Origin: Aquificales bacterium
Lineage (GTDB): Bacteria > Aquificota > Aquificia > Aquificales > QOAS01
Length of the DNA stretch: 11,737 nucleotides
Direction: 5' to 3'
Assembly (NCBI GenBank): GCA_027035985.1
Contig: JALVTI010000033.1
Span: 1 to 11,737, forward strand
A program made the translations under genes and the position numbers. Below, in pieces: positions 1 through 6,468 of the stretch (position 1 is its first letter; each line of letters starts with the position of its first letter). The notes under the pieces are model-generated. The model ran no database searches and was not told the DNA's origin. It saw only the letters and a list, made by a program, of their open reading frames with translations.

Positions 1-61
1 GCATTCCAAGTTCAGTTCTAACTCTTTCCTTTTTATTCCCCTTTACGTTTCCTTCATTCAA
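1..61 (-). CDS. Start of an unidentified gene running off the left edge
   Basis: One minus-strand frame stays open from a TTG at 61-59 to the window edge, giving about 20 residues that begin MNEGNVKGNKKERVRTELGM. The TTG overlaps the murF stop by 4 nt (TTGA) and has GGGG at 73-70, 8 nt upstream, so it looks like a translationally coupled next gene of the murF operon. An in-frame ATG at 4-2 is an alternative start. The ATG directly after the murF stop (57-55) reads only four codons before TAA and cannot be the start. The visible residues are charged and too few to name a family. Confidence 0.45.
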   Translation of the reverse strand, partial: MNEGNVKGNKKERVRTELGM

Positions 62-1410
62 TGTTTTATCCCCAAAACGGGTAAAAAATCTTCCATCTTC
101 ATACCCCGAGAGCCTTTAATCAGGTAAACGGTATCCCTCCGAGGGTGAAACTTTGATAAAAGCTTCTTAAGGTGGTCTTTATCGAAGCTGTAAAAACACC
201 TTTTGGTCTTTATAACTTTGCAGGTAGACCGCGTTAGGTTTCCAAACAGGTAGACCTCATCTATTGGGGATTTCTCCATAAATTTTCCCATCTTTAGGTG
301 TTCTTTTATCTCTTCCTTTCCCAGTTCGAGCATATCGCCGAGGATTAAAACCCGTTTGCGATATCCCTCTATCTTCGAGAGTGTCCTTATCGCTGAGGCT
401 ACCGATAGCGGGTTGGCGTTGTAGGCGTCGTTTATAACCAGATAGCCGTCCCCCAAAAGGGGTTGCATTCTTCCCCACTCGCCCCTAAAGGTGGAAAAGG
501 CTTCCGTAAATCCCTCCCAAGGGAAACCCAATACTTTCAAAACACCTATAGCGGCTTCGGTCGCCCTAACTATTCCCTCACCCAAAAGGGGAACCTCTAG
601 AATTTTATCTTCTACCTCCATAAGGGTCTTTCCTGTTTTTAAAAACCGATAGCGGGATACTTCAACATCTCCGCCCCTACCGAAGGTTAGGTAATCCTTT
701 TCCCCCAAAAGGTGGCGGTAGCACTTCTCTACCTCTTTTGGAATAACCGCTCTCTTTACACTCGGTGGGAGGAATATTTCACCCTTCGCACACAGGAGAT
801 TTTCGAAGTTTCCAAAACCCTCGAGGTGGGCTTTTCCCACGGAGGTTAACACCGAAAGGGTGGGTTTTAAGAGTTCCCCCAACTGGGAGATGTTTCCCCT
901 TCGGTCGGCGCCGAGTTCGAAGACCCAAAAGTCGGCGTTGGGGTCGGCGTTTGCGAGTGCGAGGGGCAAGCCTATCTGCGAGTTTAGGTTTCCCGGCGTT
1001 TTGTAGACCCCGTAGCGGTGGGCGAGTAGGTGGGCGATAAGCTCCTTTGTAGTGGTCTTGCCCGCCGAACCGGTGACGGCTATTATTTCCTTTCCCTTAA
1101 ATTTCTCCCGCCGAAGGCGGGCTATCCCTTTCAGGGCTTCAAAGGTATTTTCAACCTCAATAGCGAAAGCCCTGCGGGTGAGTTTTTGAATTTGGGACGG
1201 CGAGAGCTTGCCCCTCTCGAAGAGAAATCCGACTGCCCCCCTCTTTAGAGCCTCCCCTATAAAGGTGTGTCCGTCAAACCTTTGACCCCTTAATGGAACA
1301 AAGAGTTCGCCACCCCTAACGGTTTTCGAATTTATGGAAACCCCCCTAAAGGTTCGGGGCAGACCGTAATGTCTCCCCTTGAGGTGTTTCGCCAATCGGA
1401 GGCTATACAT
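58..1410 (-). CDS. murF: UDP-N-acetylmuramoyl-tripeptide--D-alanyl-D-alanine ligase (MurF)
   Basis: MurF is the cytoplasmic Mur ligase that adds D-Ala-D-Ala to the UDP-MurNAc-tripeptide, using ATP, in peptidoglycan precursor synthesis. The 450-residue product shows the Mur N-terminal domain (INSKTV about 26-31, GGELFVPLRG), the P-loop TGSAGKTT at about 113-120, GNLNSQIGLPL at about 140-150, the lysine region near K209 that is usually carbamylated, and the MurF-type DAYNANP at about 328-334, then LGDMLELG and GSRGMKME near the end. I chose the ATG at 1410 because MYSLRLAKHL matches a normal MurF beginning. An upstream in-frame ATG at 1455 would add 15 residues and overlap acyP. No Shine-Dalgarno precedes 1410. 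Oddity: the expected GxHNxxNA nucleotide-contact motif reads GEGIVRATEAA at about 277-287. The identity is secure; the start is less so. Confidence 0.93.
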   Translation of the reverse strand: MYSLRLAKHLKGRHYGLPRTFRGVSINSKTVRGGELFVPLRGQRFDGHTFIGEALKRGAVGFLFERGKLSPSQIQKLTRRAFAIEVENTFEALKGIARLRREKFKGKEIIAVTGSAGKTTTKELIAHLLAHRYGVYKTPGNLNSQIGLPLALANADPNADFWVFELGADRRGNISQLGELLKPTLSVLTSVGKAHLEGFGNFENLLCAKGEIFLPPSVKRAVIPKEVEKCYRHLLGEKDYLTFGRGGDVEVSRYRFLKTGKTLMEVEDKILEVPLLGEGIVRATEAAIGVLKVLGFPWEGFTEAFSTFRGEWGRMQPLLGDGYLVINDAYNANPLSVASAIRTLSKIEGYRKRVLILGDMLELGKEEIKEHLKMGKFMEKSPIDEVYLFGNLTRSTCKVIKTKRCFYSFDKDHLKKLLSKFHPRRDTVYLIKGSRGMKMEDFLPVLGIKH

Positions 1411-1420
1411 GGGTCGAAAG

Positions 1421-1430
1421 TTAAATTTAA
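1421..1430. promoter_or_regulatory. Palindromic AT-rich -10-like element between murF and acyP
   Basis: TTAAATTTAA is a perfect 10-bp palindrome inside the 24-bp gap between the divergent murF and acyP starts. Read on the plus strand it contains TAAATT (1422-1427), which ends 7 nt before the acyP ATG, the spacing expected of a leaderless promoter. The same hexamer read on the minus strand lies 14-19 nt before the murF ATG. No -35 box was recognised. This is an inference from spacing only. Confidence 0.3.
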
Positions 1431-1434
1431 ATCT

Positions 1435-1719
1435 ATGGCGGAAAAGAGACTCCACGCTTTTATCTTCGGTAGGGTTCAGGGTGTGGGATTTAGGTATTTC
1501 ACCGAAAAGAGGGCGAATTTATACGGACTTACCGGTTGGGTTAGAAACCTCCCCGACGGTAGGGTGGAGGTGGTAGCCGAAGGGGACGAAGTCCTACTAA
1601 AGGAGTTTTTGGAGGATTTGAAGAAGGGTCCCCCGCTCGCGCGGGTCGACGATATAGAAGTCCACTGGGAGGAACCTACGGGGGAATTTCTCGAATTCTA
1701 CATAAGGAGGGATTTTTAA
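1435..1719 (+). CDS. acyP: Acylphosphatase
   Basis: This small cytoplasmic enzyme hydrolyses the carboxyl-phosphate bond of acylphosphates. The 94-residue length is normal for the family. The signature GRVQGVGFRYF holds the phosphate-binding arginine (R20), and GWVRN holds the catalytic asparagine (N38); the end, FLEFYIRRDF, also fits. The ATG at 1435 gives a standard acylphosphatase N-terminus (MAEKRLHAFIFG). An upstream in-frame ATG at 1369 would add 22 residues that overlap murF and do not look like the family. No Shine-Dalgarno is visible. The start lies 24 bp from the divergent murF start, and the 3' end converges on pseB. No pathway can be inferred from the neighbours. Confidence 0.93.
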   Translation: MAEKRLHAFIFGRVQGVGFRYFTEKRANLYGLTGWVRNLPDGRVEVVAEGDEVLLKEFLEDLKKGPPLARVDDIEVHWEEPTGEFLEFYIRRDF

Positions 1720-1724
1720 AGCTC

Positions 1725-1738
1725 CCCAAAGGGGGAAC
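1725..1738. terminator. Short GC hairpin between convergent acyP and pseB
   Basis: TCCCC-AAAG-GGGGA can form a 5-bp stem with a 4-nt loop in the 30-bp gap between the two stop codons. It is not followed by a good T-run on either strand (TTTAAAAAT on the minus side is the nearest), so it is at best a weak bidirectional terminator. Confidence 0.3.
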
Positions 1739-1749
1739 CTCAAAAAAGC

Positions 1750-2766
1750 CTAAAATTCCTTTATAAGTTCCTTCAATTCATCCACGGTTAACCACCAGTC
1801 GTTTTTATCACTTCTAAACATAAACCCCTCGGGAAGTTTTTCAAAATTTTTCCACTTATTGAGGTCTTTTGTTTCAAATTCGAACTGCGGAAGGATTACA
1901 AAATAAGTTTTCCCTTCGGGGGTCTTTACCCTTACCGCATGCATACTCTCCTCCTCCGAAAGGAGGGTCTCGTGAAGTTTTTCTCCCGGACGGATACCGA
2001 TTATTTCCCATTCGCAGTCGGGACATATAGCCTTGGCGAGGTCGGTTATTTTCATACTCGGTATGTAGGGAACAAAGATTTCACCTCCAACGCTCTCTTT
2101 GAGGGCAAATAGAACGGTTTCCACACCTTGCTCGAGGGTTATCCAAAACCTCGTCATACGGGGGTCTGTTATGGGAAGTTTTTTCACCCCTTTAGCCACC
2201 AGCTCTTTAAAGAAGGGAATCACACTTCCACGGCTACCAACAACATTTCCGTAGCGTACAACCGCAAAGGTGGTTTCTTTAGAACCGGTGTATGCGTTAG
2301 CCGCTATAAGGAGTTTTTCCATAGCCAACTTTGTAGCCCCGTAAAGATTTATCGGATTAACCGCTTTATCGGTGGATAGTGCTATAACTTTTTTTACCCC
2401 TTGGTCAATAGCGGCATTGATAATATTTTGCGCCCCGTAGATGTTGGTCTTTACGGCTTCGGAAGGATTGTATTCGAGTATCGGAACATGTTTTAAAGCC
2501 GCCGCATGGATTACGTAATCGACCCCTTCAAAGGCTCTGTACAATCTTTCCTTGTCCCGTATATCTCCGAGGAAAAACCTCAAATTGGGATATTTCTCCC
2601 GGGGAAACTCCTTTCGCATTTGGTATTGTTTGAATTCATCCCTGCTGAAGACTATAACCTTCTTGGGTTTGTATCTTTCGAGGATTGTTTTTACAAATTT
2701 CCTTCCGAAGGAACCGGTTCCTCCGGTTACTAAAACGGTTTTTCCCTCAAAAATATCGACACTCAC
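1750..2766 (-). CDS. pseB: UDP-N-acetylglucosamine 4,6-dehydratase (inverting), PseB-like
   Basis: This is an extended short-chain dehydrogenase of the PseB/FlaA1 type. The family converts UDP-GlcNAc to the 4-keto-6-deoxy L-arabino sugar, the first step of pseudaminic acid synthesis for flagellin or surface glycans. The 338 residues show the NAD(P)-binding GGTGSFG (15-21), the PseB-typical SRDEFKQYQM (41-50), LGDIRD (66-71) and the active-site pattern STDKAVNP...YGATK with D133, K134 and Y142, matching the D-K-Y triad described for Helicobacter FlaA1. The start is GTG at 2766, 3 nt after the stop of the upstream cinA-like gene, with GGGGG 8 nt upstream. It is the last gene of the ispF-cinA-pseB operon. 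A related capsule-sugar role is possible because no other pse genes are in view. Confidence 0.9.
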   Translation of the reverse strand: MSVDIFEGKTVLVTGGTGSFGRKFVKTILERYKPKKVIVFSRDEFKQYQMRKEFPREKYPNLRFFLGDIRDKERLYRAFEGVDYVIHAAALKHVPILEYNPSEAVKTNIYGAQNIINAAIDQGVKKVIALSTDKAVNPINLYGATKLAMEKLLIAANAYTGSKETTFAVVRYGNVVGSRGSVIPFFKELVAKGVKKLPITDPRMTRFWITLEQGVETVLFALKESVGGEIFVPYIPSMKITDLAKAICPDCEWEIIGIRPGEKLHETLLSEEESMHAVRVKTPEGKTYFVILPQFEFETKDLNKWKNFEKLPEGFMFRSDKNDWWLTVDELKELIKEF

Positions 2767-2769
2767 AGG

Positions 2770-3708
2770 TTAAACCCCCTTAATTAATAACTTGTAGAGT
2801 TGATACAAAATAAAGTAGGTAGCCGAAAGTCTATTTTGGTTCCTATCGTAGGGAAATACCTTTTTAAAGACCTCAACCCCATCGGGATGGGCTACGGCGA
2901 AATAGGTCAGCCCAACCGGTTTTTCCGCCGTTCCTCCGCCGGGTCCCGCTATTCCGGTCGTGGATACGCCTATGTCGGTCTTTAGCAGTTTCCTAACACC
3001 GATAGCCATCTCCTCAGCCGTTTGGGCGCTAACGGCGCCGTATTTCTGAAGGGTCTCCCTCTTAACCCCCAAAATCCTTTCCTTTACCTCATTGGAGTAG
3101 GCTACAACCGAACCTTTGAAGTATTCGCTACTTCCGGGAACGTTTACCAGTGTGGCGGCTACCAAACCACCGGTGCAACTCTCCGCGGTGGATACGGTAA
3201 GGTGGCGTTTCCTAAGCAGTTTTCCGACCACCTCCTCCAACTCTTCACCTTCGGAGGTAAAAAACTCTTCGGTTTCCAAAAGGGGGATTCTCTCCTCGGA
3301 GATTACCGAAAGATATTTTTCGTTGAGTAACACGTTATATGATAGTTCCATCGGGATATTTTCCACCGCGTCGGGATAACTTCTGTAAACAAATACCTTC
3401 TTATGGAAGACATTTTCCTCCTCCCATACCCTTTGGAGCAATTTCTCCACTTCCCCCCATTTGGCGGTAGATAAGGGCAAAAACAGGTTTATATGGTCTA
3501 AAACCAATTCCTCCAGGTAGAGGAAAGGACTCTCTATCTCCGGCGATACGACGACTATATCTTCCTTTCTCCCTATGAAGGAGCGGTAAGAACCGTTTTC
3601 AAACTTTATCTGGTCTATGTCCCAAAGCAGGTCGGTAAAAAGGCGGAAGATTTTCGAAACTTGAGCTTCGGAAGGAAAGGTGTTCAAAAAGTAAACGGTA
3701 AAACCCAT
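2770..3708 (-). CDS. CinA/PncC-type nicotinamide-nucleotide amidohydrolase with atypical N-terminal half
   Basis: The C-terminal part (about 156-310) is a clear CinA C-terminal domain: TAESCTGGL (174-182), SNEVKERILGV (205-215), YGAVS..TAEEMA (223-234), TGIAGPGGGT..KPVG (251-265) and a final R-x-x-x-R region. This family deamidates nicotinamide mononucleotide to nicotinate mononucleotide in NAD recycling; S177 is the likely catalytic serine. Canonical CinA is about 410 residues, with an N-terminal MoaB/MogA-like domain and then a KH-type domain. Here the whole protein is 312 residues, and the first 155 lack the recognisable MoaB-like GGLGPT..D signature; they are rich in aromatic and acidic residues. 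I chose the ATG at 3708; a TTG lies one codon upstream. There is no Shine-Dalgarno. It lies 10 nt after ispF and 3 nt before pseB. The domain call is secure; the function of the N-terminal half is unknown. Confidence 0.85.
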   Translation of the reverse strand: MGFTVYFLNTFPSEAQVSKIFRLFTDLLWDIDQIKFENGSYRSFIGRKEDIVVVSPEIESPFLYLEELVLDHINLFLPLSTAKWGEVEKLLQRVWEEENVFHKKVFVYRSYPDAVENIPMELSYNVLLNEKYLSVISEERIPLLETEEFFTSEGEELEEVVGKLLRKRHLTVSTAESCTGGLVAATLVNVPGSSEYFKGSVVAYSNEVKERILGVKRETLQKYGAVSAQTAEEMAIGVRKLLKTDIGVSTTGIAGPGGGTAEKPVGLTYFAVAHPDGVEVFKKVFPYDRNQNRLSATYFILYQLYKLLIKGV

Positions 3709-3718
3709 CAAGGGTTAA

Positions 3719-4192
3719 TTAAACCTTAATCAGCAAGGCATTACAAAATACCGCTATACCGTCGATGTCGCAAAAACCCTCCGTTGTTTTCCCCTTTACG
3801 TTAACCCTTCCCCTATCGACCTTTAGGAGTTTCGCCAAGTTCCCGACAATTCTCTCCTTGTGGGGTGAAATTTTAGGTCTATCGCAAACGACGGTGCAAT
3901 CGATGTTTCCTATCCTATACCCGAGTTCTTCCATCATATGGATAGCCTTTCGGAGGAAAATCTCGCTGGGGGCATCTCTCCACTTAGGGTCTTTGGGGGG
4001 AAATAATTCCCCTATATCGGGTGCAGCTAGGGCGCCCAAAATTGCGTCTGTAATGGCGTGGAGCAAAACGTCGGCGTCGGAATGCCCCTTTAGGGAAAGT
4101 TCGTTAGAAATAATTACACCGCCCAGTTTTAAAGGTTTATCCCCATCGGGGTCGAAGGGGTGGCTGTCAAAACCAAAGCCTATGCGGAACAT
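3719..4192 (-). CDS. ispF: 2-C-methyl-D-erythritol 2,4-cyclodiphosphate synthase
   Basis: IspF cyclises CDP-methylerythritol 2-phosphate to methylerythritol cyclodiphosphate, releasing CMP, in the MEP pathway to isoprenoids. It is normally a cytoplasmic homotrimer. The 157-residue length is typical. The metal-binding residues D9, H11 (GFDSH) and H45 are present, with HSDADVLLH (37-45), DIGELFPP and the CMP-site KGKTTEGF near 133-140. Oddity: after TTEG the usual GFxGRxEGI is replaced by the shorter FCDIDGIAV, which lacks the conserved arginine. It is the first gene of the ispF-cinA-pseB operon. No Shine-Dalgarno precedes the ATG, and a -10-like element lies 13-18 nt upstream in the 27-bp gap to the divergent gene. 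Confidence 0.95.
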   Translation of the reverse strand: MFRIGFGFDSHPFDPDGDKPLKLGGVIISNELSLKGHSDADVLLHAITDAILGALAAPDIGELFPPKDPKWRDAPSEIFLRKAIHMMEELGYRIGNIDCTVVCDRPKISPHKERIVGNLAKLLKVDRGRVNVKGKTTEGFCDIDGIAVFCNALLIKV

Positions 4193-4203
4193 TAGGAGTT
4201 TGT

Positions 4204-4210
4204 TATATTA
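4204..4210. promoter_or_regulatory. Overlapping divergent -10-like boxes between ispF and the DUF2892 gene
   Basis: TATATT (4204-4209, plus) and TAATAT (4210-4205, minus) overlap in the 27-bp gap between divergent starts at 4192 and 4220. Each would place transcription start within a few nucleotides of its ATG, and neither gene has a Shine-Dalgarno. No -35 boxes were recognised. Inference from sequence spacing only. Confidence 0.3.
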
Positions 4211-4219
4211 ACTGCTCTT

Positions 4220-4459
4220 ATGTTTAAAGTGGAATTTGCCAGCTTTAGAGATTGGGATATGTCCCGCTGGCTTAGGTTTATAGCCGGTTCGGTTTTATTG
4301 GTAGTGACCTTAATAGGGATACTACCCGCCGCGTGCGTCCACTGGTTTTGGAAAGCCTTTTTGATATTTATGGCTCTCAACCAAATTCAATCGGCGTTTA
4401 CCAACTGGTGTCCGGTAATGGATTTCCTTCGCGCATTGAAGGTTAAGGAGTGCGAATGA
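4220..4459 (+). CDS. Small DUF2892/YgaP-type inner membrane protein
   Basis: This 79-residue protein has two hydrophobic segments (about 17-36 and 42-58), an amphipathic N-terminus with the family-like MSRWLRFIAGSVLL, and a conserved NWCPVMDFLRAL near residues 62-72. This matches the stand-alone DUF2892 domain, also found as the membrane tail of rhodanese YgaP. Cysteines are at 39, 64 and 78. The molecular function of the stand-alone domain is not established; in YgaP it sits with a sulfur-transfer domain, so a sulfur link is only a suggestion. M14 at 4259 is an alternative start that would trim the N-terminus to the family core. No Shine-Dalgarno precedes 4220. It is a single gene, divergent from ispF and followed by folE after 80 bp. 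Confidence 0.75.
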   Translation: MFKVEFASFRDWDMSRWLRFIAGSVLLVVTLIGILPAACVHWFWKAFLIFMALNQIQSAFTNWCPVMDFLRALKVKECE

Positions 4460-4527
4460 TAACCCCTTTTGGTCTCTTTTTTAATTCATAAATTCCCTTA
4501 AGCAGAAGGTTTTAAAATTCCCCCTTC

Positions 4528-4532
4528 GGAGG
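4528..4532 (+). promoter_or_regulatory. Ribosome binding site fixing the TTG start of folE
   Basis: GGAGG lies 7 nt before the TTG at 4540, and no in-frame ATG near it offers a better start. The preceding CCT-TCGG-AGG can fold into a small 3-bp hairpin over this site, probably too weak to matter in a thermophile. Confidence 0.7.
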
Positions 4533-4539
4533 TTCGAGG

Positions 4540-5175
4540 TTGGAAAAACTGATAAAGTCTTGGGAAAACCTTCCACTCACCAAAGAGGAACTGGAAAGGA
4601 GAAGGGAAAAACTCGAAAGGTTGTTCGAAGAATTTCTCACCACTTTGGGTTTCGATTGGAAAAACGACCCCAATATGGTCGACACCCCCCGAAGGGTGGC
4701 TAAGATGTTTCTCGAATTTACCGAGGGGAATTTCACCCCCATGCCTCCGGTAACGGTTTTCGACCTCTCGAGTATGGAAGTGGACGAAGTTGTGGAAAAG
4801 GTTCCCGTATTTGTGGGTCCCATAGAGATAAAGTCGCTATGCTCCCACCACTTTTTGCCGATAATTGGGAATGTTTATTTCGAATATATCCCCGAGGACA
4901 AAGTCCTCGGGCTTTCGAAAATACCGAGAATAATAAAGTGGCTCGCCCGCCGTCCCATAATACAGGAGCTGTTTACCAAACAGGTTGTTAAAACTTTCCT
5001 AGACCTACTTCCAACCGTTAAGGGGATAGCGATTTACGTAAAGGCTAAACACATGTGTATGACCGTAAGGGGTGTAAACGAGAGCAACGCCTATATGGTC
5101 ACCGAGGCTTTTTACGGACTCTACGAGGAGAGCGAAGACCTAAGGGCAAACTTTTTGAGGAAGATAAAGGAATAG
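4540..5175 (+). CDS. folE: GTP cyclohydrolase I
   Basis: FolE converts GTP to 7,8-dihydroneopterin triphosphate, the first step of tetrahydrofolate and other pterin synthesis, as a zinc-dependent multimeric cytosolic enzyme. The 211 residues show the family core: DTPRRVAKMF (about 48-57), SLCSHHFLPIIG with zinc ligands C101 and H104, the active-site GLSKIPRI (about 124-131), RRPIIQE (about 137-143, usually RRLQVQE) and KHMCMTVRGV with the third zinc ligand C173. The start is TTG at 4540, supported by GGAGG 7 nt upstream. A TAAAAT at 4513-4518 could be a -10 box, but no -35 was seen. It stands alone between the DUF2892 gene and the convergent ino1 gene. Its substitution in the RRLQVQE stretch is mild and does not change the call. 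Confidence 0.95.
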   Translation: MEKLIKSWENLPLTKEELERRREKLERLFEEFLTTLGFDWKNDPNMVDTPRRVAKMFLEFTEGNFTPMPPVTVFDLSSMEVDEVVEKVPVFVGPIEIKSLCSHHFLPIIGNVYFEYIPEDKVLGLSKIPRIIKWLARRPIIQELFTKQVVKTFLDLLPTVKGIAIYVKAKHMCMTVRGVNESNAYMVTEAFYGLYEESEDLRANFLRKIKE

Positions 5176-5176
5176 A

Positions 5177-5249
5177 ACACTTTTTGGGTTTCCTTCCTTT
5201 TTCGCATTACCCTCTGAGGTATCCGAGAAAAACAACCCTTAAAAAGTGT
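5177..5249. repeat. Imperfect inverted repeat in the convergent folE/ino1 gap
   Basis: The left arm ACACTTTTTGGGTT (5177-5190) is the reverse complement of AACCC..AAAAAGTGT (5234-5249), apart from two inserted bases in the right arm, with about 43 nt between the arms. A competing pairing joins GGTTTCCTT (5187-5195) with AAGGAAACC (5260-5268). It starts 2 nt after the folE stop and may act as a bidirectional 3'-end structure, although it lacks the standard GC-stem plus T-run form. Confidence 0.4.
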
Positions 5250-5269
5250 AGGGAGATAAAAGGAAACCT

Positions 5270-6460
5270 TTAAGAGGAAACCAGAGCCTCAAACCACTTT
5301 TTGAGAATTTCAAACTGCCTGTGGGTGTTGTACTCGTCAGTATCCATCGGCGATTTGAAGAAAAAGGCGAGCTCTTTAACGACACCCTTTTGTCCCTTCT
5401 TCTTAGCCAGGAGTAGAAAGCGCGCTATATCCAAAACGAGCGGTGCGGCTACTATTGCGTCTATGGCGTCCCAAATGAAGTAAAACTTCATTTTCGTTCC
5501 CAAAAAGCCTTGGAAGTGTATGAAATCGAAAGCGGTTTTGTTATCCTGCAAGGAAGGGAAGTAATTTATCTCGGTAATGGTATAGGGGTAGTAGCCCAAT
5601 ATCTTGCCCACAACCTTATCTTTAGAAACTATCTTGCTCCGTTTGTTTTGCTCGTGTGCCAACACCTTCCCGTCGAGGTCTCCGAGAATGTTGTAACCCA
5701 TCCATCCCAAAACTTTTAGATTTCTGTAGGCGAACATGGGCGCCAAGGTGGTTTTAACCAAGGTTTCCCCAGTTTTTCCGTCGTTTCCGGCGTGGGGAAC
5801 CCCAACCCGTTCGGCAAGCTCTTTTAAGGCGGGAATTGAGGACGAAACGCTGGGGGTAAAGTTTGCAAAGGGTATGCCATTTTTCAGCGAAACGTAGGCG
5901 TAGAGCATAGATGCCGTGACTTTATCCCTCCTATCCTCCTCTATAGCCCTTTCAAACCCCTCCAGGGTGGCATGATATTCGGGGTCGAACTCGGGGGTCG
6001 GTTCGGTGGACGCGACATTTATCGCAACGGTTTCGTTATCGGCAAACTCCAAAAGGTCTTTTTCCAATCGCTCAACAATCTCCTTAAGGGTTAAACCTTC
6101 ATCCTCCAAAGTGGATAAAGGTTTTAGTTCTTCAAGAACCCCCTCACCGCAGTTTAGCGCCGTGCCCTTTTTGGCTTTTATCTTTTCCAAATCCTCTTTG
6201 AGTTTTAAAAGAATTCTGTAATCGAAGTGTTGGTTTAATTCCCAATGTTCCTCCACTATTTGGAAGAGGTTTTTATCGATTTCCCTTATATCGTGTCCGC
6301 CAAATTGGAAATCCAAGGGGGCGTAATCTTTTAACCTTTCAAAAATAGGCAATTCGGAAACCAAACCGGTAGTATCGCTTAAACCCTTTTTTATAGCTCT
6401 CTCACCCACAACCGCAGTGGAACCGACTATGCCGTAAAGACCGAAAAGCCAAAGCTTCAT
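5270..6460 (-). CDS. ino1: myo-Inositol-1-phosphate synthase
   Basis: This NAD-dependent enzyme isomerises glucose 6-phosphate to L-myo-inositol 1-phosphate. Its 396 residues fit the short archaeal/bacterial form rather than the roughly 530-residue eukaryotic form. It shows a Rossmann start GLYGIVGSTAVVG (7-19), the signature GNDGKTGETLVK (225-236), GWMGYNILGDLDG (252-264), the lysine-rich SKIVSKDKV region (275-283) and a C-terminal WDAIDAIVAAPLVLDIARF. In hyperthermophiles, including Aquifex, inositol phosphate feeds the thermoprotectant di-myo-inositol phosphate; that role here is inferred, since no later pathway genes are in view. The ATG at 6460 has GGAGGAG 13 nt upstream, rather far, and sits in the loop of an AAGCTT/AAGCTT hairpin. 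It is divergent from dapA across 94 bp. Confidence 0.88.
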   Translation of the reverse strand: MKLWLFGLYGIVGSTAVVGERAIKKGLSDTTGLVSELPIFERLKDYAPLDFQFGGHDIREIDKNLFQIVEEHWELNQHFDYRILLKLKEDLEKIKAKKGTALNCGEGVLEELKPLSTLEDEGLTLKEIVERLEKDLLEFADNETVAINVASTEPTPEFDPEYHATLEGFERAIEEDRRDKVTASMLYAYVSLKNGIPFANFTPSVSSSIPALKELAERVGVPHAGNDGKTGETLVKTTLAPMFAYRNLKVLGWMGYNILGDLDGKVLAHEQNKRSKIVSKDKVVGKILGYYPYTITEINYFPSLQDNKTAFDFIHFQGFLGTKMKFYFIWDAIDAIVAAPLVLDIARFLLLAKKKGQKGVVKELAFFFKSPMDTDEYNTHRQFEILKKWFEALVSS

Positions 6461-6468
6461 AAAAGCTT
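6452..6468 (-). promoter_or_regulatory. Hairpin enclosing the ino1 start codon
   Basis: On the minus strand AAGCTT-TTATG-AAGCTT places the ATG in a 5-nt loop between two self-complementary 6-bp arms. The stem is short and AT-rich. It could mildly restrain initiation at low temperature, but this is speculative. Confidence 0.3.

Noticed and set aside
55..57. ATG directly after the murF stop as the start of the next gene
   Set aside because: It is followed by a stop after four codons; the overlapping TTG frame at 61 remains open instead.
765..1248. Two overlapping plus-strand open frames opposite murF
   Set aside because: Low-complexity Arg/Gly/Pro-rich translation, antisense to conserved Mur ligase motifs.
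3765..4211. Plus-strand open frame (148 codons) opposite ispF
   Set aside because: Serine- and proline-rich antisense translation of a clear ispF gene, with no motif of its own.
4460..4510. Terminator after the DUF2892 gene
   Set aside because: There is a run of six T (4477-4482 region), but no stable stem precedes it.
4512..4823. Minus-strand open frame over the start of folE
   Set aside because: Serine-rich antisense of the conserved folE gene.
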